Both the position numbers and the translations under genes were made by a program. Positions 7,406 to 18,181 of a stretch of DNA of 64,000 bases are shown piece after piece. The stretch comes from Buttiauxella selenatireducens (GTDB lineage Bacteria; Pseudomonadota; Gammaproteobacteria; Enterobacterales; Enterobacteriaceae), in assembly GCF_031432975.1 (NCBI RefSeq), contig NZ_CP133838.1:3534001-3598000 (forward strand), given 5' to 3'. How positions within the stretch are numbered: the stretch's first letter is position 1; each line of letters starts with the position of its first letter. The notes under the pieces are model-generated. The model searched no databases. It saw nothing but the letters and a program-made list of their open reading frames with translations, and was not told where the DNA came from.

Positions 7406-9313
7406 TTATGCGCCGTTTTTCAGAGCTTCAAGATATTCCCAGCGCTCAAAAGCATCTTCCAATGCTTTTTCAGCTGCAGACAGGTCGCCCAAGGTTTTTT
7501 GCGTGACATCATGCGGTTGGTTGAAAAACTCTGCGTCACCGACTTTCGCTTGTAGCGCTTCCAGCTCAGTCTCAAGCTGCTCAAGACGTTGCGGCAATTG
7601 CTCTAATTCGCGTTGCAAGTTATAGCTTAGCTTGCTGCTTGCACGTTTAACAACTTCAGCTTTAGCTGCAGTGGTGTTTTGAGCTTTATCTGCTACAGAC
7701 TGGCGCAAAGATTGAGCAGAAGCCTGTTGGCCTTTAGCATCATGGTAACCACCAACGTAGCGACCAATTTTGCCCTCACCTTCGAAAATCCAGCATTCAG
7801 TAACGGTGTTATCGACAAATTGACGATCGTGGCTCACCAACATTACCGTGCCCTGATAACCATCAATCAGCTCTTCCAGCAATTCAAGCGTTTCGACATC
7901 CAGGTCGTTTGTTGGTTCATCGAGAATCAACAAGTTACTTGGTTTCAGGAATAAGCGAGCCAGCAACAGACGGTTACGCTCACCCCCTGATAATGCACGA
8001 ACTGGCGTCATCGCACGCTTTGGATGGAACAAGAAGTCCTGCAAATAACCCAGAACATGGCGCGGCTTACCGTTCACCATCACTTCTTGTTTGCCTTCCG
8101 CGAGGTTGTCCATCACGGTGCGATCCGGATCCAGCTCAGCACGGTGCTGGTCGAAGTACGCGACTTCCAGTTTAGTACCGCAATGCACACGGCCGCTATC
8201 AGCCTGCAATTGGTCGAGCATCAGTTTCAGCAGCGTCGTTTTACCGCAGCCGTTTGGCCCCACCAGCGCGATTTTATCGCTGCGTTGAACCTGGGCCGAG
8301 AAGTCTTTCACCAGCGCACGTTCGCCAATGGAGTAGCAAACATCTTCCATCTCAAAGACGATTTTGCCTGAACGGGCCGCTTCTTCGACCTGCATCTTAG
8401 CGCTGCCCAATACTTCACGACGCGCACTACGCTCGTTACGCATGGCTTTTAACGCACGGACACGACCTTCGTTACGGGTACGACGGGCTTTAATGCCCTG
8501 GCGAATCCAGACTTCTTCCTGCGCAAGTTTGCGATCGAACTCGGCATTTTGCAGATCTTCAACGCGCAACGCTTCTTCTTTCGCCAGCAAATACTGATCG
8601 TAATCGCCAGGGTAAGAAACCAGTTTTCCACGATCAAGATCGACAATACGGGTTGCCATATTGCGGATGAATGAACGGTCATGGGAAATAAATACGATGC
8701 TTCCCTGGAACTCTTTCAGGAAGCCTTCCAGCCAGTCAATCGCTTCAATATCCAGGTGGTTCGTCGGTTCATCAAGCAGCAATACGCGCGGCGAACTGAC
8801 CAATGCACGCCCAAGTGCCGCTTTACGCAACCAGCCACCAGACAATGCTGACAGTTCGGTATCCGCATCCAGGCCGAGTTGTAGCAGCACTTCATTGATA
8901 CGGCTTTCAAGTTGCCAGAGATTCTGGTTATCCAGAATTTCCTGAATACGCGCCATCTCGTTGAGGTTTTTCTCGCTCGGGTCAGTCATCACTTTATGAG
9001 AAATATCGTGATACACCTTGAGATGTTCAGCCTGTTCTTCAACGCCTTCAGCAACGAAATCGTAAACAGTTCCCGCAACATTACGCGGAGGATCTTGCTG
9101 TAAACGCGCCACGATCAAGTCTTGTTCATAAATCATGCGCCCATCATCCAATGGGATTTCACGATTCAGGATCTTCATCAGCGTGGATTTACCCGCACCG
9201 TTACGACCTACCAGACAAACGCGTTCGTTTTCTTCAATGTGGAGTTCAGTGTTATCTAATAACGGTGCGTCACTAAAGGACAACCAGGCACCGTGCATAC
9301 TAATCAATGACAT
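7406..9313 (-). CDS. uup: Uup, ABC-F family ATPase
   Basis: 635 residues, the same as E. coli Uup. Two ABC cassettes sit in one chain: GRNGAGKST with LSGGWLRK and LLLDEPTNHLD, then GPNGCGKTT with LSGGERNR and LILDEPTNDLD. A charged linker (about residues 240-300) separates them and the last ~90 residues form a coiled coil (LEQLPQRLEQLETELEAL) that binds nucleic acid in E. coli Uup. There is no membrane domain; ABC-F proteins act on ribosomes, and uup mutants raise the precise excision of transposons. It lies 5 bases after rlmL and just before pqiA, so co-transcription is likely. Confidence 0.97.
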   Translation of the reverse strand: MSLISMHGAWLSFSDAPLLDNTELHIEENERVCLVGRNGAGKSTLMKILNREIPLDDGRMIYEQDLIVARLQQDPPRNVAGTVYDFVAEGVEEQAEHLKVYHDISHKVMTDPSEKNLNEMARIQEILDNQNLWQLESRINEVLLQLGLDADTELSALSGGWLRKAALGRALVSSPRVLLLDEPTNHLDIEAIDWLEGFLKEFQGSIVFISHDRSFIRNMATRIVDLDRGKLVSYPGDYDQYLLAKEEALRVEDLQNAEFDRKLAQEEVWIRQGIKARRTRNEGRVRALKAMRNERSARREVLGSAKMQVEEAARSGKIVFEMEDVCYSIGERALVKDFSAQVQRSDKIALVGPNGCGKTTLLKLMLDQLQADSGRVHCGTKLEVAYFDQHRAELDPDRTVMDNLAEGKQEVMVNGKPRHVLGYLQDFLFHPKRAMTPVRALSGGERNRLLLARLFLKPSNLLILDEPTNDLDVETLELLEELIDGYQGTVMLVSHDRQFVDNTVTECWIFEGEGKIGRYVGGYHDAKGQQASAQSLRQSVADKAQNTTAAKAEVVKRASSKLSYNLQRELEQLPQRLEQLETELEALQAKVGDAEFFNQPHDVTQKTLGDLSAAEKALEDAFERWEYLEALKNGA

Positions 9314-9318
9314 GACAA

Positions 9319-11436
9319 TTAATCCTTGGCTACGTGAGTAACGAGCCAGCAGTTATGAATTTGGCGATTACGGGCAAAGTCTTGCGACTGGGTTTTCTGA
9401 GTGATTTCCTGAGCGTTCAAACCCAGTTTATCCAGCCCGTCAAAGTCCATTTTGAAGCCACGTTTATTGTTGGAGAACATAATGGTGCCGCCCTGGCGCA
9501 GCAAGCGCTTCAGGTCTTTCATCAGCAACAGATGGTCGCGCTGGACATCAAAAGATTCTTCCATACGTTTTGAGTTCGAGAACGTCGGTGGATCGATAAA
9601 AATCAGATCAAACTGTTCATCCGTTTCACGCAACCAACCCAGGCAGTCCGCCTGAATCAGACGGTGAGCGCGGCCACTCAAGCCATTTAGGCGCAGGTTG
9701 CGTTCAGCCCACTCCAGATAAGTACGAGACATATCGACGGTGGTCGTGGTTTTTGCACCACCTAAACCTGCGTGAACCGTCGCAGTGCCGGTATAAGCAA
9801 ACAGGTTAAGGAAGTCCTTCCCTTTGCTCATTTTGCCCAGCATATGGCGCGCAATACGGTGATCGAGGAACAAACCGGTATCCAGATAATCCGTCAGGTT
9901 AACCCACAGACGAGCGTTATATTCGCTCACTTCCATGAAGTCGCCTTTCTCATCCATTTTCTGATACTGGCTTTTGCCCTTCTGGCGTTCACGGGTTTTC
10001 AGAATTAGCCGGTTGGACGGTAATTCAAGAACAGACAGCGTTGCAGCAATCACGTCAAACAGACGCTGACGCGCTTTGTTGGCATCAACCGTTTTTGGCG
10101 GTGCGTATTCCTGCACCACGACCCATTCGCCATAACGGTCAACGGCAACGTTATATTCCGGCAGATCCGCGTCGTAAATTCGGTAGCATTCGATGCCTTC
10201 CTGACGCGCCCATTTGTCGAGCTTTTTGATATTTTTGCGTAGACGGTTCGCGTAATCGTCAGCAATTTGGCCAGATGCCGCGCCGGTGCTGGTTTCTGAC
10301 AACTGGTAGTTTTTCTGCACGCAATCCAGCGGGCCGTTCTTCGCTTTAAACTGGCGTTCTGCGCGCAGTTGCAGGCAGCTGAGCAGATCTGGCGAGGCGC
10401 TAAACAGTGACAGATTCCAGCCACCGAAATGATTTTTCATGTTGCGGCCTAACAGGCTGTGTAATGCAATCAGCGCAGGCTCACTGTCAAGACGCTCACC
10501 GTAAGGCGGGTTGCTAATCACCGTACCCACTGGCCCTTCCGGCAGAGGATTGCTCAGTTTAGCAACGTCTTTCACTTCGTAACTGATGATATCGGCCAGG
10601 CCCGCACGGCGGGTGTTGGCGCGAGCGCGTTCGATTACGCGTGAATCATTATCTGAACCATAGAAACGAGAGGTATATTCGCCGAGACCTTTACGGGCAC
10701 GAACCTGCGCTTCGGTGGTGACCTCTTTCCACAATTCTACATCGTGGTTCGCCCAACCGAGGAAACCCCAGTGCTTGCGATGCAGACCAGGTGCGCGATC
10801 GGTCGCGATCATCGCGGCTTCAATCAGCAGCGTACCAGAGCCACACATTGGATCGAGCAGCGGTGTACCCGGCTGCCAGCCTGAACGCATCACAATAGCG
10901 GATGCCAGAGTTTCTTTAATCGGAGCCGCACCGGTGCTGTCACGGTAGCCACGCTGATGCAGGCCATCACCACTTAAATCCAGCGCAATGCTGGCGGTGT
11001 CTTTATTCAGCCAGACGTTAATGCGCAGATCCGTCTGTTCTTTATCGACGTTCGGACGTGGCAGATTTTTACGGGTGAAGGAGTCAACGATCGCATCCTT
11101 CACTTTAAGCGCACCGTACTGACTGTTACGGATAACGTCGTTCAGGCCGCTGAAGTGCACTGCGAAGGTGGCATCTGGGCCAAATAGCGCAGGCCAGTCT
11201 ATGGTCTGTACGCCAAGGTACAAATCCAGATCGCTATACACTTTGCATTCGTTTAATGGCAGCAGAATGCGGGACGCAAGGCGGCTCCACATCAGGCTTT
11301 GATAGAGCAGACGTGAGTCCCCCTGGTAATGTACGCCGCCCTGAACCACCTGGCATGCTTGCGCACCAAGGCCCTCCAGTTCAGTTTTTAATAGCTCTTC
11401 AAGCCCACGCGCCGTACTGGCAAACAGAGAATTCAT
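9319..11436 (-). CDS. rlmL: RlmL/RlmK, bifunctional 23S rRNA methyltransferase
   Basis: 705 residues (E. coli RlmKL 702). Domain order: an N-terminal THUMP RNA-binding domain, a first methyltransferase domain with [16 protein letters not shown] and NPPYGERL that makes m2G2445, and a second SAM-dependent domain with [15 protein letters not shown] and [10 protein letters not shown] that makes m7G2069 of 23S rRNA. It is the first gene of the leftward rlmL-uup-pqiABC run and is divergent from ycbX, with 114 bases between the two starts for both promoters. Confidence 0.97.
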   Translation of the reverse strand: MNSLFASTARGLEELLKTELEGLGAQACQVVQGGVHYQGDSRLLYQSLMWSRLASRILLPLNECKVYSDLDLYLGVQTIDWPALFGPDATFAVHFSGLNDVIRNSQYGALKVKDAIVDSFTRKNLPRPNVDKEQTDLRINVWLNKDTASIALDLSGDGLHQRGYRDSTGAAPIKETLASAIVMRSGWQPGTPLLDPMCGSGTLLIEAAMIATDRAPGLHRKHWGFLGWANHDVELWKEVTTEAQVRARKGLGEYTSRFYGSDNDSRVIERARANTRRAGLADIISYEVKDVAKLSNPLPEGPVGTVISNPPYGERLDSEPALIALHSLLGRNMKNHFGGWNLSLFSASPDLLSCLQLRAERQFKAKNGPLDCVQKNYQLSETSTGAASGQIADDYANRLRKNIKKLDKWARQEGIECYRIYDADLPEYNVAVDRYGEWVVVQEYAPPKTVDANKARQRLFDVIAATLSVLELPSNRLILKTRERQKGKSQYQKMDEKGDFMEVSEYNARLWVNLTDYLDTGLFLDHRIARHMLGKMSKGKDFLNLFAYTGTATVHAGLGGAKTTTTVDMSRTYLEWAERNLRLNGLSGRAHRLIQADCLGWLRETDEQFDLIFIDPPTFSNSKRMEESFDVQRDHLLLMKDLKRLLRQGGTIMFSNNKRGFKMDFDGLDKLGLNAQEITQKTQSQDFARNRQIHNCWLVTHVAKD

Positions 11437-11550
11437 ATCGTCACTTAATCAGGTGTTAAAAGAAAATTGTGGCGCATTATAGCCAATCCGCCACGCATGT
11501 CATAAAGTTGGCTTCCTTTATTGCCTATTTATTTCTGCCAAGGGAATGCG

Positions 11551-12663
11551 ATGATCACCTTATCCCAACTTTATATCCACCCGGTGAAATCGATGCGTGG
11601 GTTGGCGCTTTCTCATGCACAAGCCACCACCAGCGGTTTAGCCTTTGATCGCATTTTTATGGTAACGGAACCTGACGGCACTTTTATTACCGCACGCCAA
11701 TATCCGCAAATGGTGCTGTTTACTCCCGCCATCATTCACGATGGTTTGTTTCTGAGCGCACCGGACGGCAGTTCTGCCACCGTGCGCTTCGCCGATTTTC
11801 AATCTGAATCCGAGCCGACTGAAGTCTGGGGAAACCATTTCACCGCGCAGATAGCACCAGATGAAATCAACCAGTGGTTAAGCGGCTTCTTTTCGCGACC
11901 GGTGCAATTGCGCTGGCTGGGTGAAACATTAACCCGCCGAGTGAAACGTCATGAAGAAGTGCCATTATCGTTTGCCGATGGTTTCCCCTTCTTGCTGGCC
12001 AACGAAGCCTCATTGCGTGATCTGCAAAATCGTTGCCCGGCAAGCGTGAAAATGACGCAGTTTCGCCCGAATATTGTCGTGACAGGCGCACAAGCCTGGG
12101 CGGAAGACACCTGGCAAGTGGTGCGGATTGGTGGCGTGACGTTTGATGTCGCCAAACCTTGCAGCCGTTGTATTTTCACGACCGTCAGTCCAGAAAAGGG
12201 CCGCAAACATCCTTCAGGTGAACCGTTGGCCACACTGCAAAGTTTCCGCACAGCGCTTGATAATGGTGATGTCGACTTCGGGCAGAATTTGATTGCCCGC
12301 AACAGCGGCGTGATTCGCGTCGGTGATGAACTCGAAGTATTAGCCAGCAAACCGGCGAGGGTTTATGGCGCGGGACAGGTTACGCAGAGTATTGAACCTG
12401 AAGCACAGCCTGAAAGTACGGTTGAGATTAACTGGCAGGGTCAACAATTTCGCGGTAACAACCAGCAAATACTGCTGGAACAGCTTGAACAACAAGGCAT
12501 CCGTGTCCCCTACTCTTGCCGGGCCGGGATCTGCGGTAGTTGTCGAATTACCTTAGTCAGTGGGGAAGTCAAAGCGTTGAAGAAAAGCGCTATCAACGAT
12601 GATGGGACAATCTTGTGTTGCAGCTGTATTCCGGCGGGCGATGTCAAAATATCCCCGAAATAA
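11551..12663 (+). CDS. ycbX: YcbX, MOSC-domain protein with C-terminal 2Fe-2S ferredoxin domain
   Basis: 370 residues (E. coli 369). The ATG at 11551 is chosen over an upstream in-frame start because AAGGGAA sits at the right distance and [14 protein letters not shown] is the family N-terminus. An N-terminal beta-barrel/MOSC part contains the conserved molybdenum-cofactor-binding cysteine in KPCSRCIF; the C-terminal ~85 residues are a plant-type ferredoxin with CRAGICGSC and a later CCSC cluster ligand. In E. coli YcbX reduces N-hydroxylated bases such as 6-hydroxylaminopurine using Moco, with electrons from CysJ. The stop codon abuts an ERIC-like remnant. Confidence 0.96.
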   Translation: MITLSQLYIHPVKSMRGLALSHAQATTSGLAFDRIFMVTEPDGTFITARQYPQMVLFTPAIIHDGLFLSAPDGSSATVRFADFQSESEPTEVWGNHFTAQIAPDEINQWLSGFFSRPVQLRWLGETLTRRVKRHEEVPLSFADGFPFLLANEASLRDLQNRCPASVKMTQFRPNIVVTGAQAWAEDTWQVVRIGGVTFDVAKPCSRCIFTTVSPEKGRKHPSGEPLATLQSFRTALDNGDVDFGQNLIARNSGVIRVGDELEVLASKPARVYGAGQVTQSIEPEAQPESTVEINWQGQQFRGNNQQILLEQLEQQGIRVPYSCRAGICGSCRITLVSGEVKALKKSAINDDGTILCCSCIPAGDVKISPK

Positions 12664-12727
12664 TTCGAGTTGCATTGCGGCGGTAAGTGAACGCTGCCAA
12701 CAAAATGCAGCTTGAAGTATGAAGGGG
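12661..12727 (+). repeat. Internally deleted ERIC-like element
   Basis: The ends TTCGAGTTGCATT (12664-12676) and AATGCAGCTTGAA (12704-12716, continuing GTATGAAGGGG) are inverted repeats matching 11 of 13 positions, and both match the termini of enterobacterial ERIC/IRU elements (TTCAAGTTGCAG ... ATGCAGCTTGAAGTATGACG). GGCGGTAAGTGA and GCTGCCAAC are the inner ERIC flanks. The central part of a ~127-bp full element is missing, leaving about 65 bp that fills the gap between the convergent ycbX and zapC stops. Assignment is from memory of the ERIC consensus. Confidence 0.7.
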
Positions 12728-12728
12728 A

Positions 12729-13271
12729 TTAAACTGCTTTATCAAGACTGAGGTCGGCGCCTATCGGTTGCGGCCTTAACCTGTCGTTCATCACTTTAAT
12801 GGCATCGCCAAGTTGCATAGTACGGCCTGCAAGTTGTAAACCCGGTTGTGCCAGCAAACACAGTGCAGCGTTATCACCGGTTTCAACCACCAGCAAATTA
12901 ACCTGCTGCATATCATCACTCAACCAGACACAAGCAGAATCGCCAGGACCAGGCTGCCAGCACTCTCCATGAGAGACGAAATGCCAGCTTTTTGGCATTT
13001 GCGGCTTGAGATAACGAATCGCAACCAGCGCATTTAATACCAGTTCAGCACGCTGTTCTTTACTTAATATCAGGTCGCGGCATTTCTCTTCAAAGGAGAA
13101 GAATAGAGCTGCATCATCGACACAAAAACCTGTGTTTTCAAAGGCATCGGGGGTGAGCATTTTACGAGGGAAACGTGAACGGAATAGCATGCCATTGGCT
13201 AAATCGAGCATCATACGATCATGCTCTTCATCAAAATACCAACGCCAATTATCGTCCGGTTTTATCCGCAT
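12729..13271 (-). CDS. zapC: ZapC, FtsZ-associated division protein
   Basis: 180 residues, the same length as E. coli ZapC, starting [28 protein letters not shown]. ZapC is a soluble cytoplasmic protein that binds FtsZ and stabilises protofilament bundles in the Z ring. The N-terminal part and the [29 protein letters not shown] block are the most conserved; the last 15 residues vary. It is separated from pyrD by 170 bases containing the pyrD terminator, so it is likely transcribed alone. Confidence 0.96.
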   Translation of the reverse strand: MRIKPDDNWRWYFDEEHDRMMLDLANGMLFRSRFPRKMLTPDAFENTGFCVDDAALFFSFEEKCRDLILSKEQRAELVLNALVAIRYLKPQMPKSWHFVSHGECWQPGPGDSACVWLSDDMQQVNLLVVETGDNAALCLLAQPGLQLAGRTMQLGDAIKVMNDRLRPQPIGADLSLDKAV

Positions 13272-13388
13272 AACTATTTGCCCTTTCGTTTATTCCCACG
13301 ATATAAAAAATCCTTTTCGCCGCTTCGTTAAAGACCATATTAATAAAAGACCAATATGTATAATTTAGCAACAGTGGTGAAATATAAA

Positions 13389-13420
13389 ACAACCGGGGCT
13401 GAAAATAAAGCCCCGGTTGT
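13389..13420 (-). terminator. Terminator of pyrD
   Basis: A 12-bp perfect stem ACAACCGGGGCT/AGCCCCGGTTGT with an 8-base loop; on the minus strand it is followed by TTTATATTT. It lies between the pyrD stop and the zapC start. Confidence 0.85.
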
Positions 13421-13441
13421 CTGAAAGGTAAAATGTGAGAA

Positions 13442-14452
13442 CTAGATTCCTGAGACGATTTCTTTTATCAAAGGTGGGCCTTTAAATATGAAACCAGAAT
13501 ATATTTGAACCAGTGAGGCACCTGCTGCCATCTTCTCGCGAGCAGCAATCACCGAATCAATACCGCCGACACCAATAATCGGTAAACGACCATTTAATTC
13601 TTGCGACAGTCGGCGAATAATTTCTGTACTCTTCAGTTGCACTGGGCGGCCACTTAATCCCCCCATTTCATCGCAATATTTCATCCCCTGAACCAGGCTA
13701 CGATCCAAAGTTGTATTGGTCGCAATGACCCCGTCAATATTATGACGAACTAAACTATCGGCAACCTGGATCAATTCTTCTTCAGAAAGATCCGGCGCGA
13801 TCTTCACCGCAACTGGCACATATTTATGGTGCAATTCCTGAAGCGTTTGCTGCTTATTTTTAATCGCAGCTAACAGATCATCTAACGCTTCGCCGTATTG
13901 CAATGTGCGTAATCCAGGGGTATTTGGCGAGGAAATATTGATCGCGATATAACCGGCATAAGGATAAATTTTATCCATGCAGATCAAATAGTCGTCTTTA
14001 CCTTGCTCAACTGGAGTGTCTTTATTCTTGCCAATATTGATACCCAGCACCCCATCAAAATGGGATTTTTTGACGTTCTCAACCAGGTTATCTACACCGA
14101 GATTATTGAAGCCCATGCGGTTAATCAAACCTTCTGCTTCTACCAGACGGAAGATTCGCGGCTTATCATTTCCTGGTTGTGGACGAGGCGTTACGGTACC
14201 AATTTCAATGGAGCCAAAGCCCATGGCGCCCAGTGCATCAATACACTCACCGTTTTTATCCAGGCCGGCAGCAAGCCCTAAAGGATTCTTAAACGTCAGA
14301 CCCATGCAGGTCACAGGTTTAGAGGGCACATTTTGCCGCACCAGCCATTCGAGTGGTGTACCTGTTACACGACGCAATTGCTGAAATGTCACTTCATGAG
14401 CGCGCTCTGGATCGAGCTTGAAAAGGGCTTTACGAACGAAGGGGTAGTACAT
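13442..14452 (-). CDS. pyrD: PyrD, dihydroorotate dehydrogenase (quinone)
   Basis: 336 residues, as in E. coli. A class 2 enzyme: it carries the N-terminal membrane-association helices ([20 protein letters not shown]) and then an FMN-binding TIM barrel with [11 protein letters not shown], the catalytic-base loop [11 protein letters not shown] and the phosphate-binding GVGGIDS near the end. It oxidises dihydroorotate to orotate in pyrimidine synthesis, passing electrons to quinone. An upstream in-frame ATG at 14479 is rejected, since CTGGAGTG before 14452 is a good ribosome-binding site and this start matches E. coli. The leader contains a PurR operator and a hairpin near the ribosome-binding site. 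Confidence 0.98.
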   Translation of the reverse strand: MYYPFVRKALFKLDPERAHEVTFQQLRRVTGTPLEWLVRQNVPSKPVTCMGLTFKNPLGLAAGLDKNGECIDALGAMGFGSIEIGTVTPRPQPGNDKPRIFRLVEAEGLINRMGFNNLGVDNLVENVKKSHFDGVLGINIGKNKDTPVEQGKDDYLICMDKIYPYAGYIAINISSPNTPGLRTLQYGEALDDLLAAIKNKQQTLQELHHKYVPVAVKIAPDLSEEELIQVADSLVRHNIDGVIATNTTLDRSLVQGMKYCDEMGGLSGRPVQLKSTEIIRRLSQELNGRLPIIGVGGIDSVIAAREKMAAGASLVQIYSGFIFKGPPLIKEIVSGI

Positions 14453-14467
14453 GAACACTCCAGAATT

Positions 14468-14486
14468 CCCAGTATGCAAACTGGGG
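14468..14486 (-). promoter_or_regulatory. pyrD leader hairpin (start-site switching control)
   Basis: On the minus strand CCCAG and CTGGG pair across TTTGCATA just before GAATTCTGGAG, the pyrD ribosome-binding site. In E. coli pyrD, CTP/GTP levels select the transcription start and only the longer transcript forms a hairpin that blocks translation; the same layout is retained here. A -10 candidate TAATAC lies directly upstream. Confidence 0.65.
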
Positions 14487-14547
14487 CAGTATTATTAACG
14501 ATAACGTCACTGAATGGAATTGACCTGCAACAAAAAAGGCCGAATCA

Positions 14548-14563
14548 GCGCAAACGTTTTCCT
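14548..14563. promoter_or_regulatory. PurR operator upstream of pyrD
   Basis: GCGCAAACGTTTTCCT matches the PurR consensus (ACGCAAACGTTTTCGT) in 13-14 of 16 positions and is the same as the known E. coli pyrD operator in its core. It lies about 100 bases before the pyrD start. Confidence 0.8.
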
Positions 14564-14700
14564 CCCTCCTGCTTGTTATTCATTTTTTAGCATTCCAATC
14601 CTAAATAAATCATTTAGTGGAATAACACTTCTGCGCGAATATCACACTCAATTGTTATCAATGTTACCTAAAAGCAAACATTTAGTTATAAGGAAACAAT

Positions 14701-15276
14701 ATGCGTGTGATAACCCTGGCTGGAAGCCCGCGCTTCCCCTCTCGTTCCAGTGCGCTGCTGGAATATGCCCGCGAAAAATTAAGCGCTTTGGATATCGAGG
14801 TGTGTCACTGGCATCTACAGAATTTCGCGCCTGAAGATTTGCTCTACGCCCGATTTGATAGCCCCGCGCTGCTGGCGTTAAACGAACAATTGCAGCAGGC
14901 CGATGGCGTCATTATCGCAACACCTGTTTATAAGGCTTCATTTTCTGGCGCACTGAAAACGCTGCTCGACCTGCTGCCTGAACGTGCACTGGATAAGAAA
15001 GTCGTCCTGCCATTGGCTACCGGCGGAACAGTCGCACATATGCTGGCGGTCGATTACGCCCTGAAGCCCGTACTTAATGCGCTGAAAGCACAAGAAATCC
15101 TGCATGGCGTATTTGCGGATGACAGCCAAATAGCCGATTACCAGCACAAACCCGTGTTCTCCAACAATTTACAACAACGCTTAGATGGCGCACTGGAGAC
15201 CTTCTGGCAGGCGCTGCATCGCCGGGACTTTATCGTCTCTTCTCCGTTTAAAACCCAAGGAGTTGCTCATGTTTAA
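14701..15276 (+). CDS. ssuE: SsuE, NADPH-dependent FMN reductase
   Basis: 191 residues, as in E. coli. A flavodoxin-like reductase (N-terminal [23 protein letters not shown], with the phosphate-binding loop GSPRFPSRS, and [21 protein letters not shown]) that supplies reduced FMN to SsuD. It opens the ssuEADCB operon for sulfonate-sulfur use under sulfate starvation; in E. coli the operon needs the activator Cbl. AAGGAAACA precedes the ATG. The region upstream to pyrD is only 248 bases; E. coli has a fimbrial operon there. Confidence 0.97.
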   Translation: MRVITLAGSPRFPSRSSALLEYAREKLSALDIEVCHWHLQNFAPEDLLYARFDSPALLALNEQLQQADGVIIATPVYKASFSGALKTLLDLLPERALDKKVVLPLATGGTVAHMLAVDYALKPVLNALKAQEILHGVFADDSQIADYQHKPVFSNNLQQRLDGALETFWQALHRRDFIVSSPFKTQGVAHV

Positions 15277-16237
15277 TCTGTTAAAACGTACCGCTCCCTG
15301 GCTGATGCTAACAGGCGCACTAAGTATTAGCGCCACGATCCACGCCGCAGAAACTGGGCCTGAGCAACTGCGCATCGGTTATCAAAAAGGGTCGGTCAGT
15401 ATGGTGCTGGCAAAAAGCCACCAGCTTCTGGAAAAAGAGTATCCGCAAACTAAGTTTCAGTGGATTGAATTCCCCGCCGGCCCGCAAATGCTGGAAGCAC
15501 TGAATATTGGCAGCATTGATCTCGGCAGTACCGGCGATATTCCGCCAATCTTCGCTCAGGCGGCGGGGGCGGATCTGGTTTATGTCGGTTCAGAGCCGCC
15601 AAAACCTAAAGCCGAAGTCATTTTAGTGCCGGAGAACAGCCCACTGAAAACCGTGGCCGATCTTAAAGGGCATAAAATTGCTTTCCAGAAAGGCTCCAGT
15701 TCTCACAACCTCGTCCTGCGCGCATTACAAAAAGCCGGGCTGAAATTTACCGATGTCCAGGCCGCCTATTTAACCCCTGCTGATGCACGCGCTGCATTCC
15801 AGCAAGGCAATGTTGACGCCTGGGCAATTTGGGACCCGTACTACTCCGCAGTCCTGTTAAACGGAGGCGTTCGCGTATTAACCGATGGCAGTGAATTAGT
15901 TCAAACCGGCTCGTTCTATCTCGCCTCGCGCCCTTACGCTGAGAAAAATGGCCTGTTCTTGCAACACGTTCTCAAAACATTTAGCGATGCTGATGCGTTA
16001 ACCCGAAGCCAGCGTGAAGCAAGCGTTGCGTTACTGGCAAAAACCATGGGGCTGCCTGAAAACGTTATTGCCACCTATTTCGACCACCGTCCACCGACAG
16101 TGATTACCCCAGTCAGTGCAGAAACGGCTGCCAAACAACAGCAAACCGCTGACCTGTTTTATGACAACCATTTAGTGCCTAAAAAAGTCGATATTCGCAC
16201 CCGTATTTGGCAACCCACAACAGGAGACAAGTCATGA
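15269..16237 (+). CDS. ssuA: SsuA, periplasmic aliphatic-sulfonate binding protein
   Basis: 322 residues (E. coli 319). The ATG at 15269 overlaps ssuE by 8 bases and is preceded by AAGGAG at good spacing, so an upstream in-frame start was not used. A cleavable signal peptide ends near [10 protein letters not shown] (about residue 27). The mature protein is a type 2 periplasmic binding protein of the SsuA/TauA/NitT family ([45 protein letters not shown]). It delivers alkanesulfonates to SsuBC. The stop overlaps the ssuD start. Confidence 0.96.
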   Translation: MFNLLKRTAPWLMLTGALSISATIHAAETGPEQLRIGYQKGSVSMVLAKSHQLLEKEYPQTKFQWIEFPAGPQMLEALNIGSIDLGSTGDIPPIFAQAAGADLVYVGSEPPKPKAEVILVPENSPLKTVADLKGHKIAFQKGSSSHNLVLRALQKAGLKFTDVQAAYLTPADARAAFQQGNVDAWAIWDPYYSAVLLNGGVRVLTDGSELVQTGSFYLASRPYAEKNGLFLQHVLKTFSDADALTRSQREASVALLAKTMGLPENVIATYFDHRPPTVITPVSAETAAKQQQTADLFYDNHLVPKKVDIRTRIWQPTTGDKS

Positions 16238-17379
16238 GTTTGAATCTATTCTGGTTTTTACCTACCCATGGCGATGGCCACTATTTGGGTAGCAACGATG
16301 CAGCGCGCCCGGTTGACCACGGTTATTTGCAACAAATCGCTCAGGCAGCGGACAGACTGGGCTTTACCGGTGTACTGATCCCGACGGGCCGTTCATGCGA
16401 AGACGCGTGGCTGGTTGCTGCATCCATGATTCCGGTGACCCAACGCTTAAAATTTTTGGTGGCGCTGCGCCCAAGCGTGACGTCCCCTACGGTGGCTGCA
16501 CGCCAGGCCGCCACGCTCGACAGACTTTCCAACGGGCGCGCTTTGTTTAATCTGGTGACAGGCAGTGACCCGGAAGAGTTAGCCGCAGACGGCGTGTTCC
16601 TTAATCATCAGGAACGCTATGAAGCCTCCGCTGAATTTACCCACATCTGGCGGCGCTTGCTGGAAGGTGAAACGGTGGATCACGAAGGTAAACACATTCA
16701 GGTTAAAGGCGCGAAGTTAATGTTCCCGCCGGTACAGCAACCGCGTCCCCCCCTCTACTTTGGCGGCTCGTCAGATGTGGCGCAGGACCTGGCGGCCGAA
16801 CAGGTTGATCTCTATCTCACCTGGGGCGAACCACCGCATTTAGTGAAAGAGAAAATCGAGCAGGTTCGTGCCAAAGCCGCAGCCCACGGGCGAACCGTGC
16901 GTTTCGGTATTCGCTTGCACGTGATTGTGCGTGAAACCAATGAAGAAGCCTGGGACGCCGCTAATCGCCTGATATCACAATTAGATGATGAAACCATTGC
17001 CAGGGCGCAGGCCGCTTTTGCCCGCACCGACTCGGTTGGCCAACACCGCATGGCGGCGTTGCACGGCGGCAAACGCGATAATCTGGAAATCAGCCCGAAC
17101 CTGTGGGCGGGCGTAGGTCTGGTGCGTGGCGGCGCGGGCACAGCATTAGTGGGTGATGGCCCAACGGTCGCAGAACGCATTAACGAATACGCCGCATTGG
17201 GCATCGACAGCTTTATTCTTTCCGGTTATCCGCATCTGGAAGAGGCTTATCGCGTCGGCGAACTGCTATTCCCACACCTTGACGTGGCTATTCCACAAAT
17301 CCCGCAGCCTCGCCAGATTCGCGAGAAAGGCGAAGTGGTGGCAAACGATTTTATCCCACGCAAAGTCGCGCAAAGCTAA
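16234..17379 (+). CDS. ssuD: SsuD, FMNH2-dependent alkanesulfonate monooxygenase
   Basis: 381 residues, as in E. coli. A bacterial-luciferase-like TIM-barrel enzyme that splits C-S bonds of alkanesulfonates, giving an aldehyde and sulfite, with FMNH2 from SsuE. The N-terminus [19 protein letters not shown], the catalytic-site region [13 protein letters not shown] (containing the conserved Cys54-type residue) and the RLHVIVRET block are typical. Start and ssuA stop share ATGA, so they are translationally coupled. Confidence 0.97.
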   Translation: MSLNLFWFLPTHGDGHYLGSNDAARPVDHGYLQQIAQAADRLGFTGVLIPTGRSCEDAWLVAASMIPVTQRLKFLVALRPSVTSPTVAARQAATLDRLSNGRALFNLVTGSDPEELAADGVFLNHQERYEASAEFTHIWRRLLEGETVDHEGKHIQVKGAKLMFPPVQQPRPPLYFGGSSDVAQDLAAEQVDLYLTWGEPPHLVKEKIEQVRAKAAAHGRTVRFGIRLHVIVRETNEEAWDAANRLISQLDDETIARAQAAFARTDSVGQHRMAALHGGKRDNLEISPNLWAGVGLVRGGAGTALVGDGPTVAERINEYAALGIDSFILSGYPHLEEAYRVGELLFPHLDVAIPQIPQPRQIREKGEVVANDFIPRKVAQS

Positions 17380-17389
17380 GGAGCCGCTA

Positions 17390-18181
17390 ATGACCCCTTC
17401 AACGCACAAATTGTTGTTAAGACTTGCCCCGTGGGCGCTGCCGGTTGCCATTATTGCAATCTGGCAACTCTCTTCGAGTGCAGGCTGGCTCTCTAATCGC
17501 ATCCTCCCTTCGCCAGAAGGGGTGGTTGTCGCATTCTGGAACCTCTCAGCCAGCGGCGAATTGTGGCAGCACCTGGCGATCAGTTCGTGGCGTGCGGTGA
17601 TTGGTTTCAGTATCGGCGGCTCTCTGGGGTTAACTCTCGGGCTAATCAGTGGACTCTCCCGTTGGGGAGAGCGTTTGTTGGATAGCTCAATTCAAATGTT
17701 ACGTAACGTCCCACATCTGGCGCTGATCCCGCTGGTGATTCTGTGGTTCGGCATCGACGAGTCAGCGAAAATTTTCCTTGTGGCACTCGGCACCCTGTTC
17801 CCGATTTACATTAATACCTGGCACGGTATCCGCAATATCGACCCCGGTTTGCTGGAGATGGCGCGCAGCTATGGGTTATCCGGTTTTAGCCTGTTCGCCC
17901 AGGTGATTTTACCCGGCGCGCTGCCTTCTATTATGGTCGGGATTCGTTTCGCCCTCGGTCTGATGTGGCTGACTTTAATTGTGGCAGAAACCATTTCAGC
18001 TAACTCAGGGATTGGCTATCTGGCAATGAATGCGCGGGAATTCCTGCAAACCGATGTGGTCATTGTCGCCATCATCCTTTATGCCTTACTCGGCAAACTC
18101 GCTGATATCAGCGCGCAATTACTCGAACGTGTCTGGCTTCGCTGGCACCCGGCTTACCAGTTGCAGGAGGAGAACGCATGA
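17390..18181 (+). CDS. ssuC: SsuC, sulfonate ABC transporter permease
   Basis: 263 residues, as in E. coli. The start [14 protein letters not shown] at 17390 follows AAGGAGCCGCTA; a long in-frame extension upstream lies inside ssuD and is not real. About six membrane segments are visible, and the permease coupling loop is the [24 protein letters not shown] segment. Acts with SsuB and SsuA in the inner membrane. Confidence 0.97.
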   Translation: MTPSTHKLLLRLAPWALPVAIIAIWQLSSSAGWLSNRILPSPEGVVVAFWNLSASGELWQHLAISSWRAVIGFSIGGSLGLTLGLISGLSRWGERLLDSSIQMLRNVPHLALIPLVILWFGIDESAKIFLVALGTLFPIYINTWHGIRNIDPGLLEMARSYGLSGFSLFAQVILPGALPSIMVGIRFALGLMWLTLIVAETISANSGIGYLAMNAREFLQTDVVIVAIILYALLGKLADISAQLLERVWLRWHPAYQLQEENA

